From NCBI GenBank assembly GCA_019155205.2, contig JAHNZQ020000079.1, positions 220,888 through 284,887 on the forward strand: a DNA stretch of 64,000 bases, given 5' to 3'. A model generated the notes under the pieces. It did not search any database. It saw only the letters and a program-made list of their open reading frames with translations, and was not told the origin of the DNA. This document shows, piece after piece, positions 1 to 8,948 of this stretch (positions are counted from its first letter, which is position 1; each line of letters starts with the position of its first letter). This stretch comes from Gracilaria vermiculophylla. Lineage: Eukaryota > Rhodophyta > Florideophyceae > Gracilariales > Gracilariaceae. The position numbers and the translations under genes were made by a program.

Positions 1-649
1 GATTGTCCTTGCCACATATCGCACATTTTGACCTGACTGCTGCAACGCGCTCAGCCTTATGTGTTCCTAATGTTCGCACTTCATCAAGGAGGCGGGCAGA
101 AACCATGTCCCACGTAGTCTGTTCAGTCGAAAGGGTTTTGATTGCAGCACAAACTGGGTTAAGATCAGATGCAGTAACCGACGACACTAAGAAGGCCACT
201 GTTAACTCATGAAGGAGTCGGGTTTCCATGGCTGCAAGTTGCTCAATAACACCAGCTATTTTGTCTATATGGCGACCCATGTTCTGAGAGACGTCAGAAT
301 ATCTCATATTGATCAGCTCTCACATCTTCACAATTCTTGATGCAGTTGATGTGGATGCAAATTTTTCGTCTAGTTTCTTCAAAATATTACACGGATTTCC
401 GATGTCGCTCTGAACGATGCGCAGAGCTTCATCTGAAAGAGCAGAAATAATTATTCCACTTGCTTTCTTCTTATTGAGCTCCCATTCGGCTCTCTTCTCT
501 TCATCGCTGGTGAAGGGATTCCTATTCTGATACAAAGCCTTTCCAAAGCCCTTAGCATTACAGGTAGCGTCAATTCGAATCCTCCATAACTTGTAGTCAT
601 TCTTCTCGTCAAGAGGTTGAATTCGAGTTTTCCATCCATCAGACTCCAT
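1..649 (-). pseudogene. copia-1a Gag, interrupted by one stop codon
   Basis: The frame opens at the ATG at 649-647 (MESDGWKTRIQPLDEKNDYK), typical of copia Gag polyproteins with the UBN2-type fold. It runs to a TGA at 320-318 and then continues in the same frame, without further stops, to the window edge. There a CxxC (C-A-I-C-G-K) starts a zinc knuckle of CCHC type. So the copy has a single nonsense change in an otherwise open gag, at least as far as the window shows. The ORF upstream of 649 is LTR and leader sequence read through. Confidence 0.75.
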
Positions 650-759
650 GACGTATACTTTCGTATGGACAGGGGTGTCTTGTCGAGAAGGAGATGTCAA
701 TGCGTGGAATTCAAATAAAGATGAGAGATAAAAAACGGGTGAACTGCAGGCTAACATGG

Positions 760-774
760 GCTGGGCCCATAACC
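760..774 (-). promoter_or_regulatory. Copia-type primer-binding site (half-tRNA, initiator tRNA-Met)
   Basis: The minus strand reads GGTTATGGGCCCAGC directly inside the LTR. This is complementary to the anticodon stem-loop of eukaryotic initiator tRNA-Met (GCTGGGCCCATAACC). Drosophila copia has the same site and is primed by a 5' half of that tRNA. Confidence 0.85.
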
Positions 775-1000
775 TCTTGAGAGGATGAACAGGTGGAAAC
801 AAGATAATGGGAGCTGAGGGCCTTGAGATATCAGTGATTAACTCAATGCCCTGTCTTTATAGGCATAGGAGATTTACGAGAGCATAGGGAACTACGATAT
901 ATGCTCTCGAGAACAAGACAAATACGAATTATCAAAACCAGTTCTCGTTATATATATAGATATACAAATTTGAACAAGATGCCAAGACAAGTCTCTGAGA
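775..1000 (-). repeat. LTR of copia-1a (5' LTR)
   Basis: About 225 bp closely matching 39001-39228 with few differences, including the shared stretches ATATATCGTAGTTCC and CCTATGCCTATAAAGACAGG (a TATAAA-type promoter). The inner boundary is fixed by the adjoining primer-binding site. The outer boundary is uncertain, since similarity to the other copy fades at TCTCAGAGACT. Confidence 0.85.
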
Positions 1001-1369
1001 AATTGAAAACATATTTTGAGTACAAATGTTGTATCCGTGGTCGATAGAGAACGATCAGTATTTTGTTGTCAAATGTCACAACTGACGGACTCGGTCATAA
1101 TTTATTGCTTAAAATCTGGCTCTGCGATGGGAAGAGTTATTTGCATTATTAAAAACTTTTGCGGGTTTTATGTTTTTTTTGCTGTTTTAAAGCGTTTTTG
1201 TGCAAAGACAAGGGGAGTTTCACAGATGCAACCGGACAACTAGTTAGAGCCGTAATAATCATACGCTGCTCCACCATATGCCTTGCGGATAAGTGCCGTC
1301 ACTCTAACGACCCACCCCGTCAACGAATGGCGTCATTGGGGTCGCATCAAACTGGACCAACCCATTGTC
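1001..1369. other. Gene-free spacer
   Basis: AT-richer spacer between the copia LTR and the 3' end of the DHAR-like gene. I see no gene, tRNA or repeat in it. Confidence 0.5.
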
Positions 1370-3895
1370 CTACTCTGGCATGTCGGCCAAAGTCCAATTA
1401 GGCTCCCCCCCCCTCTTTTTCAGCCCGCCATACCCGTCCAGAATCGTCTCATCCTTTGCAACAGTAGACATGAAACTCGGTACCTTACGAGCTTCTTCAA
1501 GATACCTTCTCAAAGCGCCGCACTCCTTTGGCATACTCCAATTCTTCACCTTTCGCCCCGCCACCTCTACATTATGCAACATAGGCGCGATCGCCGTGTC
1601 CTCACGGCTGAAGAACTCGCCGCCCAAGAACGGATGACCGTTGTTCTTCTCCTGGACGAGTGCGATGCTCTTATTCATCTTGAGTAATTCGATCTCCAAA
1701 TCCTTTTTAGCGCTATCGTCTCCGCTCATCCATCTCAGGAAATGCGGGTGAAACCTAGTGTAGCCCGGGGTTCCTCTAACCAGTTTGAGGTGGGAGGTTG
1801 ACGCCAGCCTCCGGGCTTCCGGGAAGCGCTCTTGCAAATATGACACAATGTGACCAGACTCATCCACGACATTACCGTCGTGGTAAATGCACGGTGTTCT
1901 GTTCTTCGGATGAAGCAGGTAGTACCATGCAGGTTTCGCGTCTGGAGCAATGGCAACTTGCTTGAACGGAATTCCCATTTCCTTCAGGGTGATCAAAACA
2001 CGCTGCGAGAAAGGACAATCGCCGTGTTCAACCTTTAGAAAACTTGCGTCCGAGTTGCCGCGGGCACCGGCCACGTAGACTTCGATACCATAAGGCAAGC
2101 GAAGGCGGTCCCGAATATCTCCTTCGACAACACGGTGATCCCTGAGATTGGCAAGTTCCCGGTAAAGCTTGTACAAACTAGGCGGTGCCCGTTGCTCTTC
2201 ATTGTAGCGACGAGACCCGATTTGCAGTCGGCTTCGACGAAAGTATGGAATCGACTTGGCGTTGGGTAACGGATCAAAGAATTCTACGAGATCAAGCAGT
2301 CCAGACTGGATAAAGTACACGCGAGCACCGAGCTGGTTTCGACGGCGACGTCCCTGGGGACTATTTCTCGCAATCTGTTCCAATTTCTCAAAGTCTTCGA
2401 CAATGGGCAGGTACCATTTGCGGAACGAGAGATCTTTCTCCATGAGATGTGAAAACTCAAGATACGAGATTATGGCATTATATCCCCGTTGCAGACTTTT
2501 TGACTGGTCTCCGCGGTCTATAAAGTTATACTTGTTCTTCCACAACCGTCGCAGCAAGATGTCCCCCAACGCGGTCTGCACGCGCGGCGGAACCTTGAGC
2601 AGGCCCCCTTTTAGCAGTGAGTCGTTCGGGTCCGGTTGGAAAAAGTGCTCGGTCTTTTGCATTTCCATCAAAGATTGATCATCTGCGCAAAGCACGCCCT
2701 GCAAACGGCCAAGGATGTTGCCCAGAATTCGATCTGCGGTCTGAAAGCCGTAATCCAGTAGAGTGCTCTCCTGTTTAAGAATCTGGACAGTGGCGAGGTA
2801 GCGACCAAGCAGGTAGGCCGAGTACATTGCAGAAAGTCTCGGCGGCTGGGAGCTGGTTTCCACGGCATCCCAATCGCCGTCGACGATGACATACAAGCGC
2901 TCGGCCAGCTTGGCCGCACTCTTCAAAATCGGCGCCGCGACTTGTTCGTACACCTGGCGCAGTTGCTTCTCGATTTCCAACCTTCTCCTTCTGGCGGCCT
3001 CTTTTTGCTGTCTCTCGGCCACTCTTCGATCTCTCTTCGCCTTGACGCGGGAGCCGAAAATGGTGGAAATGCTCGATATGAGGGCGACGGTGACTTGCGC
3101 CGGGACAGTCTTGACAAACGACGAGGCACGCGAAGTGATTGAGCTGCCGACGTTGGACGCGGTAGCCGTCACCTTCCGCAGGGGGTTTTCCCGGTTATTT
3201 GAGGTGAAGGGCGCAGAATGGTCGGAGCTGGACTCGTCTGAGTCGCCGTCATGACCATGATCACCGTCGCCGCCGCCGCCGCCGCCGCCGCCGCCTCCCG
3301 AGCCTTTGTTGGAGCCGCCGCCGATGAACGGGATGAAGCGGAAAAAGCTGGACGAGCGTTTCGGGGCGGCGTCCGACGTTTCGGAGGAGTTGTCGTGCTC
3401 CGTCTCCAGCGAGGAGTCGTCGTGGTCGGAGTGGGCGTCGGGTTGGTGCTCGGCAGCCTCACTGTGCGGCGTCTCCGCGGCTTGGTCGGGCTCCGAGGGG
3501 GCGTCCGACGGGTGCTGCTCGGCGGCGGTCGGATGGTCGTCGGGCGCTTGATGGTGGTCGGATGTTTGGGACTGGTGCTCGTCGGGGGGGTGGTGCGCGC
3601 GCGGCGGGGCAGCATCGGGGCCGGCGGCGGCTAGGCGCGCGCGCCGGCACGGGCGCTGGGCAAATGCGGCGCGGGCGCGGGGCCGCGAGGCGAGGCGGCG
3701 CGCGGCGGCGCCGAACGGCGCGCGGCCAACCGGCAGCGCGGCGGCGAAGGCGGGCGTGGCGCGGCGCAGCATGGCGCGCGGGGAGGGGGGCTCACACAGC
3801 GCGCGGGCGGCGGCGGTGCGGCGAGGCGGCGGGGCGGCGAATGGGCGGGGCGGCGAATGGGCGGGGCGGCGGGGCGGCTGGACGGTCGGGCGCAT
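1370..3895 (-). CDS. Organelle-targeted protein with C-terminal DHAR/CLIC-like glutathione transferase domain
   Basis: 841 residues from the ATG at 3895; the ATG at 3772 (MLRRATPAFAAALPVGRAPF) gives 800 and is an equally good start. The first ~110 residues are Arg/Ala-rich with few acids, like a plastid transit peptide. Next come a His/Asp/Ser-rich linker, a run of glycines (codons near 3270-3300), a basic coiled segment (RRRRLEIEKQLRQVYEQ) and about 280 unrecognised, mainly helical residues. From about residue 615 a thioredoxin-fold GST N-domain follows with CPFSQRVLITLKEMGIPF (Cys627), the active-site pattern of dehydroascorbate reductases, then VDESGHIVSYLQE and an alpha-helical C-domain. 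Family knowledge: DHAR reduces dehydroascorbate with glutathione and is normally about 210-260 residues, so the long N-terminal extension is unusual. Substrate is inferred, not proven. Confidence 0.75.
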   Translation of the reverse strand: MRPTVQPPRRPAHSPPRPFAAPPPRRTAAARALCEPPSPRAMLRRATPAFAAALPVGRAPFGAAARRLASRPRARAAFAQRPCRRARLAAAGPDAAPPRAHHPPDEHQSQTSDHHQAPDDHPTAAEQHPSDAPSEPDQAAETPHSEAAEHQPDAHSDHDDSSLETEHDNSSETSDAAPKRSSSFFRFIPFIGGGSNKGSGGGGGGGGGGDGDHGHDGDSDESSSDHSAPFTSNNRENPLRKVTATASNVGSSITSRASSFVKTVPAQVTVALISSISTIFGSRVKAKRDRRVAERQQKEAARRRRLEIEKQLRQVYEQVAAPILKSAAKLAERLYVIVDGDWDAVETSSQPPRLSAMYSAYLLGRYLATVQILKQESTLLDYGFQTADRILGNILGRLQGVLCADDQSLMEMQKTEHFFQPDPNDSLLKGGLLKVPPRVQTALGDILLRRLWKNKYNFIDRGDQSKSLQRGYNAIISYLEFSHLMEKDLSFRKWYLPIVEDFEKLEQIARNSPQGRRRRNQLGARVYFIQSGLLDLVEFFDPLPNAKSIPYFRRSRLQIGSRRYNEEQRAPPSLYKLYRELANLRDHRVVEGDIRDRLRLPYGIEVYVAGARGNSDASFLKVEHGDCPFSQRVLITLKEMGIPFKQVAIAPDAKPAWYYLLHPKNRTPCIYHDGNVVDESGHIVSYLQERFPEARRLASTSHLKLVRGTPGYTRFHPHFLRWMSGDDSAKKDLEIELLKMNKSIALVQEKNNGHPFLGGEFFSREDTAIAPMLHNVEVAGRKVKNWSMPKECGALRRYLEEARKVPSFMSTVAKDETILDGYGGLKKRGGEPNWTLADMPE

Positions 3896-4241
3896 GGCGC
3901 GCGCGAGGGTAAGCGGCGTCGAGCTCGGGCGGGCGCCTTTTGAACAGCGCGCGGCGCAATTCCTACGACTCGCTGCGGCACGGCTTCCGCGCGCATGGAC
4001 GTCAGCGGAAGCGAGGCGGTCGCCGTGGCAGCGGCGCTGTGGCAGTGCGCGCGGGGGCAGCGAGCCGCGTCGCCCCCCCCCTGCTGGCAAGCGCGCGCAC
4101 GGAGGCGCGGGCGGGGTGCGGCGCGCGAAGAAACTGCGGCGCAGGGCGGCTGGGCGTAGAAATGGGGCGCGGGCGCGATGAGTTTTATCAACAGGCGTGT
4201 AAGTAAGAGTATATAGGTTTGGGATTTGCGGGCGTTGAACG

Positions 4242-5330
4242 TCATGCGTGCGGGTTGACGTTGACGTCGGGCGGCGCGGCTTGGTCGCGGCGCGCGGCGC
4301 GCACGGCACGCACGGCGCGCACGGTGGCGCAGAGCACGAGCGGCGGGCGCGCGCGCCACGCGCCCTGTTCGAAGAGCGACTGCAGCAGGGCGTTGACGGC
4401 GGTGGCGCACTCGTCGACGACGAAGTGGCTGCCGCGCAGCGAGAAGGGCTTGGCGCCGATGCGGTGCGCCAGGGCGCGGCTGGCACGCGGCAGCACGACC
4501 GGGTCCGAGCGGCCGTACACGACTATCTTGGGGAACTCGGCGACGAGCAGGCGCTTGGCGTCCTGGTGCGACAGGTGGTGCGTGCGCACGGCCTGCAGGT
4601 GGGCCCAAAACGAGCGGTTGGCGTGGAGGCGCTGCCTGTCGCGTCGGATGCCGTTGAGGTAGCGGCGGTAGTAGATGTTGCGGCGCAGGACCTTGTTGCC
4701 GGTGGCGTGGTCGACGGTAAAGGAGTTCAAAAAGGGCTCGGTGTAGTGGAGGCGCACGTGGACCTGGGTGGCGGTGAAGTCGTCAAAGCCGGCGCGCAGC
4801 ATGTCGAAGGCGGCGTGCAGCATGGGGGCGGTGGGGACGTTGCTCCAGAACCAGCCGCCGTCGTGGCCGCTGAGCAGCGCCAGGCTGCACACGCGGGGGG
4901 CGACGCGCGGCAGCAGCGCCAGGCGCTGCGCAATCATGCTGCCCATGGAGTGGCCGATGAGGTGGAACGACGCGTCGGCGCCGAAGAGCAGGTCGATGAG
5001 CGCCAGCGCGTCGCGCGCCATGGTGTGCATGTCGTAGCCGTGCAGGGCGTGGGCGGGGTCGGGGGGGCTGCTGTGGCCGGCGCCGCGGTTGTCGATGAGC
5101 AGCAGCGTGTAGCGCGAGTCCAGCGAGAAGCAGGCGCTCTGCGGGAGCCACATGGCGGCGGACACGCACATGCCGGGGATGAACACGAGGCGGTGGGGGC
5201 CGGAGCCGAGCAGCGAGTAGGCGATGTCGACGGCGGGGGGGAGGGGGGGCGCGGCAATGGCGGGCACGTGCGCCGCGTGCGAGCGGTCTGCGAGGTGGCG
5301 CACGCGCACGCGGCGCGGCGGGGGGAGCAT
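4242..5330 (-). CDS. Alpha/beta-hydrolase fold protein
   Basis: 362 residues from the ATG at 5330 (MLPPPRRVRVRHLADR); a longer open frame upstream is GC-driven and probably not translated. Core features of an alpha/beta hydrolase are present: the oxyanion-loop strand LVFIPGMCVSAAMW (about 48-61), IDNRGAGHSSPP, the nucleophile elbow GHSMGS (Ser128), the acid in VYGRSDPVV (Asp276) and the histidine in GSHFVVDE (His302). The triad is therefore complete and the enzyme is likely active as an esterase, lipase or similar. Substrate cannot be told. The C-terminus (about 320-362) is low-complexity and basic. It lies head-to-tail with the DHAR-like gene, about 350 bp apart. Confidence 0.85.
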   Translation of the reverse strand: MLPPPRRVRVRHLADRSHAAHVPAIAAPPLPPAVDIAYSLLGSGPHRLVFIPGMCVSAAMWLPQSACFSLDSRYTLLLIDNRGAGHSSPPDPAHALHGYDMHTMARDALALIDLLFGADASFHLIGHSMGSMIAQRLALLPRVAPRVCSLALLSGHDGGWFWSNVPTAPMLHAAFDMLRAGFDDFTATQVHVRLHYTEPFLNSFTVDHATGNKVLRRNIYYRRYLNGIRRDRQRLHANRSFWAHLQAVRTHHLSHQDAKRLLVAEFPKIVVYGRSDPVVLPRASRALAHRIGAKPFSLRGSHFVVDECATAVNALLQSLFEQGAWRARPPLVLCATVRAVRAVRAARRDQAAPPDVNVNPHA

Positions 5331-6092
5331 GGCGGCGGCGGCGGCGAAGACGAAGACGAGGGCGCGGGTGGGAGGGGCGGGCGCGAGGGGAGGCGCGAGG
5401 GGGGAGGGGGGTTGGGGAGACGCAGCGGTTGGCGAGCGGGCGCGAGATGCAATCTGGGCGATGCGGGGCAATTGGCAATTGGGGGCGCGGGTACGCAATT
5501 GAGGGGCGGCGCGCGTGACGCGCTGACGTGTGTGCGGTGTGACGCGGCCGCACGGCGAGCCGTGCACAGCGGGCGCTCGCAGCGGCGGCGCCAGCGCATG
5601 CGTGACGCACCACGTCAGCGCGCGCGCGCCGCCGCCAACCACAGCGCGGCGCCACGTGCGCGCGCTGCGCCGCCGCGGCGACAAAAGGCGCGCCACACAC
5701 ACCCGCGCAGCGCGCCCGCGCCGCCGGCGCGCGTTCACCGCCTGCGCGCCCACTCGCCCGCCCGCCGCGCTTGCGTCTAGCCGCCGCCTCCGCCTCCGCC
5801 TCCGCGCCTCCGCGCCTCCGCGCCTCCGCGCCCCGCCCCCGCGCCTGCGCCTCGCCGCCTCCGCGCTTGCGCTTTGCCCTCGCCCGCTTGCGCTTCACCG
5901 CCGCGCTTGCGCTTCGCTGCCGCGCTTGCGCTTCGCTGCCGCGCTTGCGCTTCGCCCGCTTGCGCTTCGCCCGCTTGCGCTTCGCCGCCGCGCTTGCGCT
6001 TCGCCGCCGCGCTTGCGCTTCGCCGCCGCGCTCGCGCCCCGCCGCCGCCGCGCCACGCCGCGCAGCCCGCCGCCCGCCGCCCGCCGCCAGAT
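5331..6092. promoter_or_regulatory. Divergent intergenic region of hydrolase (-) and bZIP (+)
   Basis: About 760 bp, very GC-rich. It holds a minisatellite in its right half and a CACGTG G-box core near 5653-5660 (gcCACGTGcg). Long open frames on several strands here are low-complexity shadows of the repeat. Confidence 0.4.
5771..6055. repeat. GC-rich minisatellite (GCGCTTGCGCTTCGCC family)
   Basis: Degenerate tandem copies of a 15-18 bp unit built from GCGCTTGCGCTTCGCC, preceded by CGCCTCCGC 9-mers. It lies just 5' of the bZIP coding region, probably in its leader or promoter. Open frames across it on both strands encode only repeated ACASPPRLRFAA-type peptide. Confidence 0.8.
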
Positions 6093-6997
6093 ATGGCGCC
6101 GCACGTGGAGGCGCCGCTGCAGCTGCTCGCCGCCGCCGCGGCCACCGCCACGCTCCGTCGCCGCTCGCGCCTCTCCACGGACGCCATGCCGCTGGCGCTC
6201 CGCCCGCCGAGCCCCCCCTCCGATGTCACCGCCCTCACCACGTCCACGGACCATCGCGCGCGCGCGCCCGCGCAAAAGCGCGCCAAGCGCCCCACCGTGC
6301 CCAAGCGCGGCGTCAAGCGCACCTTTTCCAACGACGACGTGCACGACACCGCCACCACCGCCACCACCACCAACAACAACAACAACAACAACAGCAACAA
6401 CAACAACAACAACAGCAACAACAACAACAACAGCAACACCAAGTCTAACAGCAACAGCAAGCACGACGACGACAGTCAAGACAACAAGCGAGCATTACGG
6501 TATGTTGTGCTGCACGTTCTGCCCCCCTCTCCCCATTCCCCTCCGCCCCCCTTCCCCGCCGCGCCGCCCACTAACCTCGTTCGTGTCGCCGCCGTGTTGG
6601 CACTCACAGCGCCGAGCGCAATCGGCAGAGCGCCGCTGCCTCCAGAGAACGCAAGAAACGCCACATCAAGGAGCTGGAGGATCGCGTCAAGTACCTCAAC
6701 GAGTTGACGCAAAACTTGCAATACCGCTTCGACCTGCAGCGAAAGAGCCTGGAGGAGGAGAACCTGCTTCTCCGTCAGGAAAATGCGTCGTTGCGTCACC
6801 AAATCTCGCACCAACCGCCCGCCTTTGTACAGGATACCTCCTCGCTTGCCGCCGCCGCTGCGTCGCAACAAACTGCGCCGCAGTCCGCCGCGCAGCAGCC
6901 ACCGCTGGCTGTGGCGTCTGCTTCCGCCGCCGCCGCATCTCCCAACCATGCCATGACTTTGCATCATCTCACGCATCGTAGTCCGCCCACCTACTAG
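6093..6997 (+). CDS. bZIP transcription factor, join(6093..6499,6610..6997)
   Basis: Two exons give 264 residues. Exon 1 (ATG 6093, MAPHVEAPLQLLAAAAATAT) holds a basic nuclear-localisation-like stretch (AQKRAKRPTVPKRGVKR) and an Asn-rich tract near 6370-6440. Exon 2 starts inside the DNA-binding basic region: after joining, the sequence reads RAERNRQSAAASRERKKR, matching the bZIP signature N-x7-R, followed by a leucine zipper (HIKELEDRVKYLNELTQ...). The C-terminus is Gln/Ala/Pro-rich. The frame requires the intron: exon 1 ends after two bases of an Arg codon and exon 2 supplies the third. An alternative upstream start in the minisatellite is unlikely. Target genes are unknown. Confidence 0.82.
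6500..6609 (+). other. 110-bp spliceosomal intron in the bZIP gene
   Basis: Donor GTATGT at 6500-6505, pyrimidine-rich interior (CCCCCCTCTCCCCATTCCCCT) and acceptor CACTCACAG ending at 6609. Removing it restores a continuous basic-zipper frame. Confidence 0.85.
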
Positions 6998-8045
6998 CTG
7001 CTTAGGAGATAGCGTGCGTGTGTGTTTAGGTTGTTGAGTCACTGTTGTTTATGAGTTTTGCGCGCCTCGTGCTTGTGTGCGTGCGTGCGCGCGCCCAGCT
7101 ACACGACCAAGGCGGCGGCGACACGACGACGACGTCGACGACGTCGGCGACGGCGGAGACGCGCGCGCGCGCGCGCGTACAGCGCGCCGCTCGCGGCGCC
7201 GCCGTCGTGGCTGTCGGCGCTCTCACACGGTCCATCACCGATTAGCAGCGGTGCCGTGCGCGCCGCCGACGCGCGCTGAATAAAGCGCGCCCTTCGCGAG
7301 AGCGCCGCGCTGTGTGGCGCTGTGCGCCGCGCAGCCGCTGGCGCGCACGTCACCACGCGTGTCAGTGCCGCCGCCACTACCGCCCACCGCCCACCCCCCG
7401 CCCCCCGCCCCCCACCTCCACCGCCGCCGCCGCCGCCGCCGCCAATGCGCGCCTTTAATCGTCGTGCAGCCGCGTGTCGCGCGCGGCGCGCCGCAACGGC
7501 GCGCAGCGCCGCACGCGCGGCTGCGCGGCGCGCGCGTTTTGGGCGAGCGGCGCGCGCGGCGCGCGTTTTGCTGGCGCGCGCGCGCGCCGGCGGCGGCGGC
7601 GGCGGCGGCGGCTGCGCGCGCGGGCGCGTTTTGCGCGCGCGCGTTTTGCGCGCGCGAGATTTGCGGTGCACGTCACTGCGCGGCGCGACGACTTGTTGCG
7701 GGCTTGGTTTTGCTGCGGCGAGGTGCCGCGCGCGCGCGCGCGCGTGCGGCTCATCGGCGCGGCGGGACGCCGCGCGCAGCGGAGGGGGGGTAGCGGGGCG
7801 GGGAGGCGCGGGGGGGGGGGCGCGCGCGGAAGGGGGCGGAGCAGGGGGGGCCGTGCGCCACGTAGCACTCGCGGCGGCGCGTGGCGTGGCGGGAGGCGTT
7901 TGCGCGCGGTGCGGCGGCGCTTGCGCAAGTGGCACGCGCGGTGCGTCGGGGCGCACCGTTGCCCGCGGCGGCGCGCGCGCGCAGTGGCACGGCGCCAGCA
8001 GCGCGGCGCGGCGGGCACTGTGCGCGTTGCGAGCTCAAACGTTGC
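6998..8045. other. GC-rich convergent spacer, no gene supported
   Basis: Lies between the 3' ends of the bZIP (+) and lumazine synthase (-) genes. It contains GCGCGC runs, CCG and GACGAC microsatellites, and an AATAAA at about 7279-7284 that could serve bZIP. Long open frames on all strands consist of Arg/Ala/Gly runs with no recognisable domain, and I treat them as composition artefacts. Confidence 0.5.
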
Positions 8046-8051
8046 TTTATT
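8046..8051 (-). terminator. Polyadenylation signal AATAAA for lumazine synthase
   Basis: Minus-strand AATAAA lies 25 nt past the TGA of the lumazine synthase gene, implying a very short 3' UTR. Confidence 0.5.
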
Positions 8052-8075
8052 TGGGTGACCAACACAGCAACACAA

Positions 8076-8735
8076 TCAGAAGAAGCCCACACTCTTCTTG
8101 CCCGCGCCGACGCCGCCCATCTGGCTCTTCCTCAGGCGCGCCATCTCGATGGCGGTGCGCGCCCAGTCCGGCGCGTGCGCCTTGGAGCCCGTGACGCGCT
8201 CCTCGGCCTGCTGCTCGGTGCGGCAGCACAGCACGCCGAACACGACGGGCACCTGCAGGCTGAGCTGCACGTCCATGAGCCCGGACGCCACGGCGCCGGC
8301 AATGTACTCGTAGTGGTCCGTCTCGCCCTTGATGAGCACGGCCAGGCAGACGATGGCGTCCACCTTTTGCGACGCGCACATGAAGCGCGCGGCCATGGGC
8401 ACCTCAAAGGCGCCCGCCACCACCATGCGCACCACGTCGGCGTCGCGCACGCCCTCGTCGCGCAGCGTGCGCGTCGTCTGGCGCAGCATCTCGTCCACGA
8501 GGCGCGCGTTCCACCGCGTGGACACCACGCCGATGCGCAGCTGCTCGTCCGCCGCCTTGGCGGGGAACGCGAGCCCCATGTCGGAGCTGCGCGGCGGCGG
8601 CGGCGCGGCGGCGGCGGCAGCGGCGGCGGCGCGGCGGCGCGGCGCGCGCGCGCACGCGGGCGCGGGCGCGGCGCGCGGCGGCGGCCGCCACGCGCGCAGC
8701 GCCGGGCTCAGCAGCTGCGTCGCAACGAACGCCAT
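8076..8735 (-). CDS. ribH: 6,7-dimethyl-8-ribityllumazine synthase (plastid-type)
   Basis: 219 residues from the ATG at 8735 (MAFVATQLLSPALRAW). It condenses 5-amino-6-ribitylaminouracil with 3,4-dihydroxy-2-butanone 4-phosphate in the penultimate step of riboflavin synthesis. The first ~50 residues are Ala/Arg/Pro-rich without acids, fitting a plastid transit peptide. The mature domain follows family order: RIGVVSTRWNARLVDEML, VAGAFEVPMAARFM (GAFEVP substrate loop), AVLIKGETDHYEYIAGAV (catalytic His) and CRTEQQAEERV near the end. Length of the mature part (about 160) is normal for the family. Confident. Confidence 0.95.
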   Translation of the reverse strand: MAFVATQLLSPALRAWRPPPRAAPAPACARAPRRRAAAAAAAAAPPPPRSSDMGLAFPAKAADEQLRIGVVSTRWNARLVDEMLRQTTRTLRDEGVRDADVVRMVVAGAFEVPMAARFMCASQKVDAIVCLAVLIKGETDHYEYIAGAVASGLMDVQLSLQVPVVFGVLCCRTEQQAEERVTGSKAHAPDWARTAIEMARLRKSQMGGVGAGKKSVGFF

Positions 8736-8881
8736 GCCCGCGCGCGCGCGGCGGGGGCGGTGCGCGGGCGGGAGGCGCGCCGCGCCCAAGGCGTGCGCGC
8801 CGGCGGCGCGGCGCGCGCGCGTGCCACGTGTGGTGCGGCGCGCGTGGCCACGCGGCCAGCTGCACAGCTGTGCAGCGCACG

Positions 8882-8913
8882 TCAGCGCTTGGCGGCGGCG
8901 CGCGGCTGCGCAT

Positions 8914-8948
<35 letters not shown>

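Larger units (their letters stand above)
1..1000 (-). mobile_element. Ty1/copia retrotransposon copia-1a, 5' end only
   Basis: Reading the minus strand there is an LTR (about 1000 down to 775), a primer-binding site (774-760) and a gag frame (649 to the left edge). The rest lies outside the window. The LTR is nearly identical to the one ending the plus-strand copia remnant at 38996-39228, so both belong to one family. Confidence 0.88.

Noticed and set aside
4248..5780. 510-codon plus-strand open frame antisense to the hydrolase gene
   Set aside because: Low-complexity Ala/Gly/Arg/Val protein, a shadow of a GC-rich gene whose minus-strand product has a full catalytic triad.
7322..8194. 290-codon plus-strand frame between bZIP and lumazine synthase
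   Set aside because: Composition artefact; overlaps the lumazine synthase 3' end and has no recognisable motif.
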